A stretch of DNA of 38,086 nt, from assembly GCA_950096895.1 (NCBI GenBank), contig CATNBF010000010.1:1-38086 (forward strand). Direction: 5' to 3'. The first letter of the stretch is position 1. Each line of letters begins with the position of its first letter. This document shows, piece by piece, positions 16,501 to 24,253 of the stretch. The stretch is from an uncultured bacterium (GTDB lineage: Bacteria; Pseudomonadota; Alphaproteobacteria; Rs-D84). Below the pieces are notes generated by a model. It saw nothing but the letters and a program-made list of their open reading frames with translations. It searched no databases and had not been told where the DNA came from. The position numbers were made by a program, and so were the translations under genes.

Positions 16501-17189
16501 TCAAATGTGGACAAGACATTAAACGTGCTGGGGACTTTTCCTGCGCGTACCAAATCACTGTTAAATTTTCCAACCTTGGACCGCAGATTTTCGTCGAATT
16601 GGCTATAGTATCTGACACTGCGGGCAACATTCTTTAACTTGCTTTGGAAATTAATATCCGTGTTGTATTTTTTGTTTTTGATTCCACGGATCAAATCACT
16701 ATACGAAAAATCCGGCCCCGTCAGATGCCAGTCCTGGAAATTTATTTCCAGATAATCTTTTTCTTTCTCCAGCAGCTCTAACAGAATCTCAATCTGTTCT
16801 TCCAGCTCTGGCGTGGCAACATTAATATTAAATAACCGATCATTGCCGAACCATTCGTCCAGAAAATCTGTGGCTTTTTTATTGTCCTTAAATTCACTGC
16901 GCTGGGCGGCCATCGCCTCCAGACCTGCCTTAAAAGCATTATAAAATTCTTCCCAGCTTTCATAAGACAGTTCCCAGTCACCATTTTCCTGGGACGGATC
17001 TGGCAAGTCATTTTGCACCCGTTTGCCATCTTCGGTATGCATTAAATACTTGGTCCAATTCTTCATATTTCCGCGGAAATCGTCGGTCTTGGCCCATGCG
17101 TCAAATTTTGCACGCACTTCGGGTGGCATGTTGTTAAACCGCAACTGCATAAAAAACTGCTGTAAAAATTCTGATAATCTTACGGCCAT
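13566..17189 (-). CDS. Very large coiled-coil protein, unknown function
   Basis: A 1207-residue protein. I start at 17189 (MAVRLSEFLQQFF) because AAAGGG lies upstream; the ATG at 17216 has none. Residues 1 to about 530 are globular and mostly helical. A short glycine-rich hydrophobic stretch (FLGLGYGITLGRNGI, near 495-510) may insert in a membrane. From about 530 to the end the sequence is almost all heptad-like, rich in E, K, Q and R. Two near-identical units (ADGAITPEIEKLRRE near 685 and ADGIVTPEIQSLRLE near 733) form an internal repeat. There is no signal peptide and no ATPase motif, so it is not an SMC protein. It is probably a cytoplasmic scaffold or cell-architecture protein, which is inference only. 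Confidence 0.85.
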   Translation of the reverse strand: MAVRLSEFLQQFFMQLRFNNMPPEVRAKFDAWAKTDDFRGNMKNWTKYLMHTEDGKRVQNDLPDPSQENGDWELSYESWEEFYNAFKAGLEAMAAQRSEFKDNKKATDFLDEWFGNDRLFNINVATPELEEQIEILLELLEKEKDYLEINFQDWHLTGPDFSYSDLIRGIKNKKYNTDINFQSKLKNVARSVRYYSQFDENLRSKVGKFNSDLVRAGKVPSTFNVLSTFEAVREGFDDKQIEPDKMAAFQVYWPQMLRTLAKESKVYEVFSKYDSGRISKYIDVAKEKVAYDNKDSKDYIPPKRTDELTLGQQIKKWTDDTYADIFEKFGNLRGDRLIFNPTTKTIVDTISGLKIKPTDGLDGIVDKAADIKKKILYKSPTATDDFDYFVKVMTDMKETMPKAYAGALYNGHQLRRIVEEVIRRGVREGKVRETKVILEILSVVKYGWTTSKVMDALKKQEFTIFSDKSLSWNKNDGMKFVMLALDKSLRSAFLGLGYGITLGRNGIRMMGRKFKGDSGTLNKAYEKMEKENAEERATMMAINEETAKKLRLAQEKLRQLGYTEQDIEAQQKQIEQRIELINDAAQSIAQVIKRPKNMLSGMGMMDEEGNDDLYNEIDDNFFPAPKTVQEFAAYIDIFEKLGINVDHMRQIYAQLAREMENKDKGPDTEKIRQLRQKLSELRIAKADGAITPEIEKLRREYHTEKRKLEFGGIDQKKIDRLKQQIHIERQKMADGIVTPEIQSLRLELDKERKKLTDMTVGIGVDSLSRERDAQARIHKELDIATSDVEYRRSEIERLETEIKKADTLLSQYEQQLEAFELVDSHARIGAYQMTVKNMRALMGQLETVADKLRVANKSQAVGLRQEMERLRGEIAKASNALGHYEGLLDKGLPEITRKERAEILEKHKAVMEKMDFMRRYLGFEKNRMVLDEKRMRSVGKKAERQDAKTQEIEEQFLKGTHPERMDQAKKVAELEQRLARMEHDVANAQKKKVDELEQNLWDEIHVAPGMQQRKVASLEERLNQAEIKANEDIDQEIARVEKDLNNEINNDQNKVQQEKKIEQLNHEMGQAYDVARGKFDDIYNQLGDEADRISQKSDELAKCQYMVQVLENQIKVRKDVIKEKDKAQEDKYESLMAYWDFMETGRYVRSWKLSKKKAQEHFDKEIEMRDKDGNAVIDSKTGEIKKEQVKEALLRQFKMRHGYLDKD

Positions 17190-17221
17190 GCCTATTACCC
17201 TTTGTCTTGCATACACATGAA

Positions 17222-17250
17222 ATTATAACAAAAAATGTCAATAAAATCAA
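17222..17250 (-). promoter_or_regulatory. Promoter of the coiled-coil gene
   Basis: On the minus strand TTGATT (17250-17245), 17 bases, TATAAT (17227-17222). Confidence 0.65.
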
Positions 17251-17252
17251 TA

Positions 17253-17282
17253 TTTACACCACGACCCCAAAAGGGATATAAT
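17253..17282 (+). promoter_or_regulatory. Promoter of the MFS gene, divergent
   Basis: TTTACA (17253-17258), 18 bases, TATAAT (17277-17282). The -35 lies three bases from that of the divergent promoter. Confidence 0.65.
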
Positions 17283-17307
17283 ACCCCAAAACCCCAAAGG
17301 AAAAACA

Positions 17308-18549
17308 ATGACAAAAAAACAATCGATACGCCACCTGCTTCAAAACATATATGGCTATGCGTTTTTTAATACATTTACCTTGTTAACACCTGTCTATGCC
17401 ATATTTATGCAATCGCGGGGCGTCTCAGATTCTGGATTATCGTGGATAATCATGCTGTATTCCCTGGCCATTCTAATCACACAAATCCCTGTGACAAAAA
17501 TCACCAACCACATCGGCCAAAAATACGCCATTGTTACGGGACAAACACTTAAAACGATTACCTTTGCCCTATGGTTGCTCTGGCCCAGCTATGCCGGCTT
17601 TGCAATCGGTATGTTTTTGTGGGGGATTCAATATGCATTCTCTGAAACCACTATGAATACGTTGCTCTATGATGAATTGGCGGCCCGCGGGGGACGCCAT
17701 ACCTATACACGCGCATTGGGCAGATATTATACCGCCAGAACCCTGGGCGTCGCCTTGTCGGCATTCGGCTCACTGCTGCTGGCCTATGGATACGGGATTA
17801 TAACATTGCTATCTATTGCATCACTGGCCCTGTCTGTAATGTGTGTATTGAATATCCAGGTACTCAGCCCCCACGACAACAAAACCAATAAACGTACGCA
17901 TTTCTTGGGCTTGTTTCAATCCGGCTGGCGTATCGGCAACACCGTACCGTGTATTATGAACCTGATGCTGCTGGCCTTGATGGTGGCCAATTTTATCTAT
18001 CTTGATGATTATTTTAGCCCGATTGCCGTCGCCATCGGCATACCCACGAAATATGTTGGAATTATGCCCCTGTCCCTGCTGGGAGCCAGTATACTGGGTC
18101 AACGATTGGCCTATAAATTCGCCCATATCCAGGCTGGCCTGATTTACACTGCCATCTGTGCAACGGGCGGTTTATTCATTGTGTTTTCCTATATCTATTC
18201 ACCCATGGCAATTTTTATCTTAGGCTTGGCGTATTTCATGGGCGGAATATTAAACACCTTGCTTTATTCCCGATTCCAAGATTCCATACCGTCGCGTTAC
18301 CGTTCCATCTTGCTATCATTTTATAGTATTGGATCCAATACCGTCTATATCGGCATATGCGGCATTATGGGACTGGGTGGGATATTGGGCGATTGGCGTT
18401 ACGCAATTCTAATGATGGGGGCTGTGCTGATATGGATCGGCCTGTGGGGTGCATTATTCGTACGTCAAGTATGTAATTCGCCAACCGATAATATTTGTGG
18501 AAATGGCACATGCACGGCCCCACAAATTGGCCCCAACAGTGTGATGTAA
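17308..18549 (+). CDS. Major facilitator superfamily transporter
   Basis: A 413-residue inner-membrane protein with about twelve hydrophobic spans and the MFS layout: a pore-lining first span, a loop after span 2 (KITNHIGQKYAIVTG, in the place of the usual GxLxDRxGRR motif), and a long cytoplasmic loop near residues 190-205. The substrate cannot be told; the general look is of the drug/sugar efflux type. Ribosome site AAAGGA. It is followed 65 bases later by another membrane protein on the same strand. Confidence 0.85.
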   Translation: MTKKQSIRHLLQNIYGYAFFNTFTLLTPVYAIFMQSRGVSDSGLSWIIMLYSLAILITQIPVTKITNHIGQKYAIVTGQTLKTITFALWLLWPSYAGFAIGMFLWGIQYAFSETTMNTLLYDELAARGGRHTYTRALGRYYTARTLGVALSAFGSLLLAYGYGIITLLSIASLALSVMCVLNIQVLSPHDNKTNKRTHFLGLFQSGWRIGNTVPCIMNLMLLALMVANFIYLDDYFSPIAVAIGIPTKYVGIMPLSLLGASILGQRLAYKFAHIQAGLIYTAICATGGLFIVFSYIYSPMAIFILGLAYFMGGILNTLLYSRFQDSIPSRYRSILLSFYSIGSNTVYIGICGIMGLGGILGDWRYAILMMGAVLIWIGLWGALFVRQVCNSPTDNICGNGTCTAPQIGPNSVM

Positions 18550-18614
18550 CCACCCACCTGTATCGGACATGATTCCTGTGGCAAGACCCCGGACAACCGC
18601 ATAAAATACAATGC

Positions 18615-19289
18615 ATGAAACTGCGTACTGTATTGTTGAAATCTGTTCCTTATTTGCTGTCCGTGGCCGGCGGTGCCGTCTTGTTTTTATTATCCAAAGA
18701 CAATATCAATGACCCCAGCGTCAATGACCTGGTAAACAATATCGCGGCATCCCTGTTGTCTATTCCACTGGTCTTCTTGCTTTATGACTACTCTAATTAC
18801 CGTATTTCACGCCAAGTCAATAAAACCATGGCCGATGGATTAAATTTCAAAATTAATTCCGTAATGCTGGAACTGCTCATCCTGATGCGATCAATCATCG
18901 GTTCACGGGGTAAATTTACATGGGGCGCGGCCGAAAAGATGTTCGAAATGTCCGCCACCACCATCGCACACCATTTCAAAATCACCCCGCACCAGATGGA
19001 TGCCCTGCGCACAATGCGGGATAAAATTGATGATTTTGCCTATCATACAGATAAAAGCAATGTCCTGGAACACACCCAATTGCAAACATTGGGCCAGTTA
19101 GCCCGCGAATTAACCCACCTGATCAATGAACGCCGCTTTGGCGGGCCATCACATGCCGCCGCCCACTATGCCCAGGGCATCTTGGCCCAAATGGGCGATT
19201 GGTTTGACGCCCAAGACGTGAATACCATGCTAAAACAACAGAATTTTCAACTTGCCTTGGGTGGGGGAATGCCATCAAATACCAATTAA
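18615..19289 (+). CDS. Membrane protein with two N-terminal spans, unknown function
   Basis: A 224-residue protein. Two hydrophobic spans (about 7-26 and 39-58) are followed by a soluble helical domain of 160 residues. No motif that I recognise is present. There is no clear ribosome site upstream, so the start is uncertain; an overlapping out-of-frame ATG lies at 18611. It may be co-transcribed with the MFS gene. No terminator is obvious after it before the tRNA-Lys promoter region. Confidence 0.65.
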   Translation: MKLRTVLLKSVPYLLSVAGGAVLFLLSKDNINDPSVNDLVNNIAASLLSIPLVFLLYDYSNYRISRQVNKTMADGLNFKINSVMLELLILMRSIIGSRGKFTWGAAEKMFEMSATTIAHHFKITPHQMDALRTMRDKIDDFAYHTDKSNVLEHTQLQTLGQLARELTHLINERRFGGPSHAAAHYAQGILAQMGDWFDAQDVNTMLKQQNFQLALGGGMPSNTN

Positions 19290-19359
19290 AATATTTTTGA
19301 ACTATTTGCGATTTTTTCTTGCATTTTGTTTTTTATTATGTCAGAATTTGCCCCGACCT

Positions 19360-19395
19360 TCAGAAATAGTGATTCTTTATAGAATCCTTTTCTGA
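19360..19395 (+). other. Hairpin in the 5' leader of tRNA-Lys
   Basis: TCAGAAA/TTTCTGA (19360-19366/19389-19395) encloses GATTCT/AGAATC (19371-19376/19381-19386) with loop TTAT. It sits 10 bases before the mature tRNA end, in what should be the pre-tRNA leader. A plausible promoter is TTGCAT (19319-19324) with CAGAAT (19342-19347). Confidence 0.5.
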
Positions 19396-19405
19396 GGTTC
19401 GTTTT

Positions 19406-19481
19406 GGGGACATAGCTCAGTTGGTAGAGCAAATGACTTTTAATCATTGGGTCCAGGGTTCGAGTCCCTGTGTCCCCACCA
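19406..19481 (+). tRNA. tRNA-Lys(TTT)
   Basis: A complete 76-base cloverleaf: GGGGACA acceptor pairs with TGTCCCC, D-arm GCTC/GAGC, anticodon loop CTTTTAA (anticodon TTT), T-arm CAGGG/CCCTG with TTCGAGT loop, discriminator A and encoded CCA. Confidence 0.98.
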
Positions 19482-19487
19482 AGATTT

Positions 19488-19512
19488 AACCACCCTTTGT
19501 CGGTGGTTTTAT
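19488..19512 (+). terminator. Terminator of tRNA-Lys
   Basis: AACCACC/GGTGGTT with a 7-base loop, followed by TTATTTTT. Confidence 0.8.
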
Positions 19513-19647
19513 TTTTGTAATTTTCCGCACCGCCCCCGAAAAAACCAGATTAAAAATCTGTGCATCATTGCCCGATCCAGATCATAAAAAACACTTGTAA
19601 AAATTCCTTGCGTGTGACAGAATTCGTGGCCTAGTGACATATTTAAC

Positions 19648-19762
19648 TATGCCTAATCCAAAGGGACGTTTTTTTATGCCTATATGTATCCATAAAAAAT
19701 CCCGGAAATCTGGGATAAAAAAATTGGGAAAGTATGCCTAATCTAAACGTCGGTTTTTTTTA
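19648..19762 (+). repeat. Two direct repeats in the leader of the next gene
   Basis: TATGCCTAATC-C/T-AAA occurs at 19648 and 19733, each followed within 10 bases by a CG-containing stretch and a run of seven or eight T. Between them ATCCC/GGGAT forms a weak hairpin followed by A residues. The gene-free stretch 19513-19780 holds nothing else I can name. Confidence 0.5.
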
Positions 19763-19780
19763 TTAAATCCGGGGGAATCC

Positions 19781-20695
19781 ATGAAAAAGTTTTTTATTGA
19801 TATTTTGTGTGCCTTTGTTCCAAATCCGGAACGCCGCCGTAACCTGCGCCAACGCTTGCGTTCTTATAAACACATTACGACCCAGACTGTTTTAACCACA
19901 TGTCAAAACGAATTTAACCGGATCCAAGATTCTATTGCCCAGATGAAATTCGCCCATGATAATGCAACCCAAACAATCGCATCCCAGTTATCATCACCGT
20001 CGTGGATTAATCGACATATTGAAAAAAAGCTGTCGACGGCATTAATGCATCAAAAAACATTTTTGCCGTTCAAGGCCATACATTCCGGCCAAGACATTGT
20101 TATCGTTGCCACGGGCCCATCTTTGAACGATTTTCAACCAATTGATAATGCAATTTATATCGGGGTTAATACATCTTTTTTATCCCCGAATGTCACACTG
20201 GATTATCTGTTCGCCCAAGATTATACCGCCGTGGCCAGTCATATTGATCAAATGAACCACTATCGTCCGGGCAAATGTAAAAAGTTTTATGGATTAACCA
20301 CAGAATATGAATCCGGATTTCAACGTGTCATCCCCGAAAGCCACGCCATCGCCGCGGGGGCATTTCGTTATCGTACAGATTGGGAACACATACCCGGTTT
20401 TTGCCCTGAATTCGCCTATGATATCTCGGCACAATCTTTGGGGTGCTTTGGATCGATTGTCTTTCCTGCAATCCAATTTGCGCTGTGGACCAATCCGCGC
20501 CGGATTTACCTGGTCGGCTGTGATTGCAGTCGCAACGGCCACTTTTTCCAAACATCGGCAACATCGGCCGATTCCTTGATCCCGGCGTGGCAACGTCTCA
20601 AAGAATTTGTGTCCATCTATTATCCTGAAACAGAAATTATTTCTGTTAATCCGGTCGGATTACGTGGATTATTTACAGATCTGGATCAAAAATAA
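19781..20695 (+). CDS. DUF115-like glycosyltransferase or polysaccharide protein
   Basis: A 304-residue protein. The N-terminus (MKKFFIDILCAFVPNPERRR, then RQRLRSY) is a motif I associate with surface-polysaccharide enzymes. Residues about 30-90 are helical. The core has IVIVATGPSLNDF near 105-117, DYLFAQDY near 146-153 and SLGCFGSIVFPAIQFALW near 222-239, which fit the DUF115/sialyltransferase-like fold used by several glycan-modifying enzymes. GCDCS near 248 follows. Activity is not certain. It stands alone between its own leader and the terminator shared with priA. Confidence 0.65.
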   Translation: MKKFFIDILCAFVPNPERRRNLRQRLRSYKHITTQTVLTTCQNEFNRIQDSIAQMKFAHDNATQTIASQLSSPSWINRHIEKKLSTALMHQKTFLPFKAIHSGQDIVIVATGPSLNDFQPIDNAIYIGVNTSFLSPNVTLDYLFAQDYTAVASHIDQMNHYRPGKCKKFYGLTTEYESGFQRVIPESHAIAAGAFRYRTDWEHIPGFCPEFAYDISAQSLGCFGSIVFPAIQFALWTNPRRIYLVGCDCSRNGHFFQTSATSADSLIPAWQRLKEFVSIYYPETEIISVNPVGLRGLFTDLDQK

Positions 20696-20705
20696 ATCAT
20701 TAATC

Positions 20706-20738
20706 AACGCCCCGTCATTAATCAAAATCCGGGGCGTT
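20706..20738. terminator. Bidirectional terminator
   Basis: A 9-bp stem AACGCCCCG/CGGGGCGTT with a 15-base loop, between convergent genes. Confidence 0.8.
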
Positions 20739-20745
20739 TTTATTG

Positions 20746-22950
20746 TCACATAAAGCTTTGCGGATTTACATCAATCTTAACCCGCACATTCGTCGGCACA
20801 CGAACCTTGGCCATCCAGTGCCGCACCACCGGCTGCAGATTCGCGGTCATCCCCCCCGATACCAAGAACCGCATCCGATACCAATTACGAATTTGATACA
20901 CACCTGCGGCGATGGGGCCCATAATTTTTCCCCCCTGTAACGCGGGAGCCGCCGCCGCCAAATCCGCACAGAATTTTTGCAGAACCGTCTCCTTTTGCCC
21001 TTCGATAATAATGGCAATTAATTGTCCGTACGGTGGCATCTGGGCAATACGGCGTGACGCCATATCGGTCGCCATAAATTCATCGCGATTACCCGTGCAT
21101 ATGGCATGCATCACAGGATGTTCCGGCTGGTACGTCTGAACCAAAACCCGCCCCGGTGCATCCCCACGTCCGGCCCGCCCAGCCACTTGGAACAGTTGCT
21201 GAAATGTGTGTTCTGCGGCACGAAAATCTGTCCCGAATAATCCCATATCGGCATCCACCACCCCCACCAAAGTCAGATTGGGAAAATGATGGCCCTTGGC
21301 CAAGATCTGGGTTCCAATGACCACATCCACATCGCCCGATTCCATCTGATCCACCAACCGTTCCAATGCCGCCCGCGACATCATCGTATCACTGGACACC
21401 AGTGCCGTCCGCACCCCTGGAAATTTTGCCATAACTTCTTCTTGGATTCTTTCCAGCCCCGCCCCACGCATCGTCACATCCAATCCACAATCCGGACATG
21501 TTGTCACCATGGGTGCCGTCCGCCCACATATGTGGCAAATTAATTTTCCCACCCGCTTGTGATATGTCATTCCTGCACTGCAATCTGGGCACATCGCCGC
21601 CCAGCCACAGTGCCGGCATTGCACAATTGGGGCAAATCCACGCCGATTAATAAATAACATCACCTGGTGCCCCAAATCCATCGTCTGGCGCATGGCATCA
21701 CACATCTGGGGGGCCAACATCCCGGGCCGTTGCCCCGGTTCTGAATCCGGCACATCATACGCCGCGCATTTGACACCACGCATATCAATCGTTTCAATCT
21801 GGGGCATTTGCGCGCCACCATATCGCGACGTTAAACGAACCCCAAAATACTTACCACGTGCCACATTTTCCAGCGTTTCTGCCGACGGCGTCGCACTGGC
21901 CAAGACCACGGGAAACCCGGCAATTTTTGCCCGTAAAATCGCCATATCACGCGCATGATAATTGCCCATATCTTCTTGCTTGTATGACCCATCATGCTCT
22001 TCATCAATCACGATCAATCCCAAATTCTGCCATGGCAAGAACAACGCACTGCGCGTGCCAACAACCACACGAATATCCCCCTGGGCCACCCCACGCCAAA
22101 TATCGCGCCGCCGGGCGGCGGTTAAATTGCTGTGCCATACCACAGGTGCCGCGCCAAAGCGCGCCCGAAAACGATTCATAAATTGCGCCGTCAGTGCAAT
22201 TTCCGGCATCATCAACAAAACTGATTTTCCCGCCGCATAGGCCCGCCAAACCGCATCAAAATAAACCTGGGTCTTGCCACTGCCTGTGACCCCATCTAAT
22301 AAGTGAACCGAAAATCCCCCAGAATCTATATGCCGCCCAATTTCGGCCGCCGCCACTGCTTGCTGGGGATTTAGTGTTATGTGCCCACAATCATGATATT
22401 GCGACACATAATCTGCCGCCGATGTCACTGGGCGTGCCGCCACCGGCTTTAACATTCCACCCTTGATCATTGTACGCACAACCGCGGCACTGACCCGGGC
22501 AATGTTTTGCACATCAGATGCCGTCATCGCATCATTGTCATTGGCGGCAAAGGCATCCGCCACCGCCATCCGTGCATCGGTCATACGCGTCTTTGGGGGA
22601 ATATCAATGGTATACAGCGGCTCTATCCGTGGGGGATTAAACGCATCGGGCACATTCAAGATCATCCGCAATGCCGCCCCCGGTGCCATCATGGTCCATT
22701 CGGCCATTCTTATGATCCATTCAATATCGGCATCTGACATCGCGATATCTAAAATATCCATCACCGGTTTTATTTTTTCCGGGGCGATTTTGCCATCACC
22801 CGGGCCAATAATTACCCCAACATAGGGACGATTCATAATCGATACGCGCACCAATGCCCCACGCCGCGCATTCCCCATCAAACGATAGTCATACCCGCTG
22901 TTGACCGCATTGGGCACCAAAACTTTTACAATATCGCCGGCATTAAACAT
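20746..22950 (-). CDS. priA: Primosomal protein N' (PriA helicase)
   Basis: A 734-residue replication-restart helicase, equal in length to E. coli PriA. It recognises stalled forks and reloads DnaB. The N-terminal 3'-DNA-binding domain (about 1-110) and winged-helix region are followed by Walker A GVTGSGKT (220-227), DEEH (316-319), and the zinc-binding cysteines QCRHCGWAAMCPDC and CHICG...CPDCG (about 440-485). GTQILAKGHHF and QVAGRAGR are helicase motifs V and VI. No strong ribosome site precedes the ATG, and a TTGAAA/TACTTT pair just upstream would give a very short leader, so the start is a little uncertain. Confidence 0.97.
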   Translation of the reverse strand: MFNAGDIVKVLVPNAVNSGYDYRLMGNARRGALVRVSIMNRPYVGVIIGPGDGKIAPEKIKPVMDILDIAMSDADIEWIIRMAEWTMMAPGAALRMILNVPDAFNPPRIEPLYTIDIPPKTRMTDARMAVADAFAANDNDAMTASDVQNIARVSAAVVRTMIKGGMLKPVAARPVTSAADYVSQYHDCGHITLNPQQAVAAAEIGRHIDSGGFSVHLLDGVTGSGKTQVYFDAVWRAYAAGKSVLLMMPEIALTAQFMNRFRARFGAAPVVWHSNLTAARRRDIWRGVAQGDIRVVVGTRSALFLPWQNLGLIVIDEEHDGSYKQEDMGNYHARDMAILRAKIAGFPVVLASATPSAETLENVARGKYFGVRLTSRYGGAQMPQIETIDMRGVKCAAYDVPDSEPGQRPGMLAPQMCDAMRQTMDLGHQVMLFINRRGFAPIVQCRHCGWAAMCPDCSAGMTYHKRVGKLICHICGRTAPMVTTCPDCGLDVTMRGAGLERIQEEVMAKFPGVRTALVSSDTMMSRAALERLVDQMESGDVDVVIGTQILAKGHHFPNLTLVGVVDADMGLFGTDFRAAEHTFQQLFQVAGRAGRGDAPGRVLVQTYQPEHPVMHAICTGNRDEFMATDMASRRIAQMPPYGQLIAIIIEGQKETVLQKFCADLAAAAPALQGGKIMGPIAAGVYQIRNWYRMRFLVSGGMTANLQPVVRHWMAKVRVPTNVRVKIDVNPQSFM

Positions 22951-23026
22951 GCCCTATAAAGTACTTGTTTTTTTGATTCTTTTCAATATTATTTATTAAA
23001 AACATCCAGCGAAGGGAAAGCAGATT

Positions 23027-23782
23027 ATGTGGCGGTCTTTTTTTGAATCAATGTATTTGTTATCATACCTGATCCCGGTGCCCAAATGGCGTCGCTATTT
23101 CCGACGGGTAAAATTGTTTGATTATCATAACAAGTTGCACGCACTTTATAAACGATTTCCAAACCTGCGTAAAAAACATATGCGCCTGGCCAAAGGCGGG
23201 GGCAGCCTGGCCTTTATCTTCGATGAAAAAACCGTGTACAAGGTGCGTAAATACTGTGACCGCGATAATTCTGCCGAACGGTTTATGTATGAAAAAAGAA
23301 TTACAGATGCCATCGCCCCCATTGTCCCAGTGCGGGTGCCCCATATTGATATCATTACGGCCGGCGAATTCCTGTTTTATAAAACAGAATTTATCCCAGG
23401 CCGCGTTTTAATCGACCTGCCGCTGGGGCAAATCCGCCAACACCGGGAAAAAATCGGACGTCAATTGGGCGATACCATCTATGCGCTGTTTCATGCCAAA
23501 TTACCCGAACTGGATGACCTGCGGGCAATACGGGCGGCCGATGTCAATACAGATCCAAATGACTTTGGCCTGACCCATGGTGACATGTGCAGCAATATTA
23601 TCGTCAACCCAACAACAATGGATGTCACCGGTATTATCGATTGGGAATACGCCAATTTCACATCGTTAAAGCGTGAATTTATCGGCATCTTTCGCGTCCG
23701 CCGAAAAATGCGTAAAACCGACATCTCGACCGAGGCAATGTGGCAATACTATGCCCGCCTGCGCCAAGATAAAAACTTATAA
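23027..23782 (+). CDS. APH/LPS-kinase-like phosphotransferase
   Basis: A 251-residue protein of the aminoglycoside-phosphotransferase-like kinase fold. A nucleotide-binding Lys is seen at VYKVRKY (Lys72), the catalytic loop is HGDMCSN (184-190) and the metal-binding Asp is in IIDWEYAN (Asp205). The N-terminal YLIPVPKWRRYFRRVKLFDY resembles the N-terminus of the glycosyltransferase at 19781, which suggests a role in surface-glycan phosphorylation rather than drug resistance. The small size fits lipopolysaccharide kinases. AGGGAAA precedes the ATG. Substrate unknown. Confidence 0.75.
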   Translation: MWRSFFESMYLLSYLIPVPKWRRYFRRVKLFDYHNKLHALYKRFPNLRKKHMRLAKGGGSLAFIFDEKTVYKVRKYCDRDNSAERFMYEKRITDAIAPIVPVRVPHIDIITAGEFLFYKTEFIPGRVLIDLPLGQIRQHREKIGRQLGDTIYALFHAKLPELDDLRAIRAADVNTDPNDFGLTHGDMCSNIIVNPTTMDVTGIIDWEYANFTSLKREFIGIFRVRRKMRKTDISTEAMWQYYARLRQDKNL

Positions 23783-23792
23783 TTTTTTTCTA

Positions 23793-23821
23793 TTGACAAA
23801 ATAAATATTTTGTATTATATC
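23793..23821 (+). promoter_or_regulatory. Promoter of the gene at 23846
   Basis: TTGACA (23793-23798), 17 bases, TATATC (23816-23821). Confidence 0.6.
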
Positions 23822-23845
23822 TTGTTTGAATAAAGAGAGGATATA

Positions 23846-24253
23846 ATGCAACCAAAGGCAACATTTTTCAAACGCACATCGGCATCCATTCGTGCATTTA
23901 ATCATGAATACGTGCCAGAAATTTCATCATATGTCATGAAAAAATTTGGCCCATCATATGCCAACCCACATTCGACAACATGGCGTTCTGAAATCCAATG
24001 GAATCCAGACATCGCCGCGTCTATCTTGTTACATACCCGATCATTTATCCGTCTGCAAAAATCCACAGACCCCAATTATCTGCAATCATTAACGAAATTA
24101 ATTGCGGATTACCTGTCTAAATATTTCGCACACAGCCCGGATTTCAAATGCCGCAATATGGCCCGCCGGTATCTAGAACAGGAATTATACGACAAATCGT
24201 CCTATATTAAATATTTATCAAGTGTCTCGAAAAAACAATACGCCAGCCGTTAA
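23846..24253 (+). CDS. Hypothetical helical protein
   Basis: A 135-residue protein, basic and mostly alpha-helical, with no signal peptide, no membrane span and no motif I recognise. A good ribosome site (GAGAGGATATA) and its own promoter support it as a real gene. Its stop overlaps that of the convergent miaA by a few bases, leaving no room for a separate terminator. Confidence 0.75.
   Translation: MQPKATFFKRTSASIRAFNHEYVPEISSYVMKKFGPSYANPHSTTWRSEIQWNPDIAASILLHTRSFIRLQKSTDPNYLQSLTKLIADYLSKYFAHSPDFKCRNMARRYLEQELYDKSSYIKYLSSVSKKQYASR

Noticed and set aside
23027..23782. Aminoglycoside resistance gene.
   Set aside because: The catalytic loop is shared with many small-molecule and LPS kinases, and the N-terminal motif points to glycan work.
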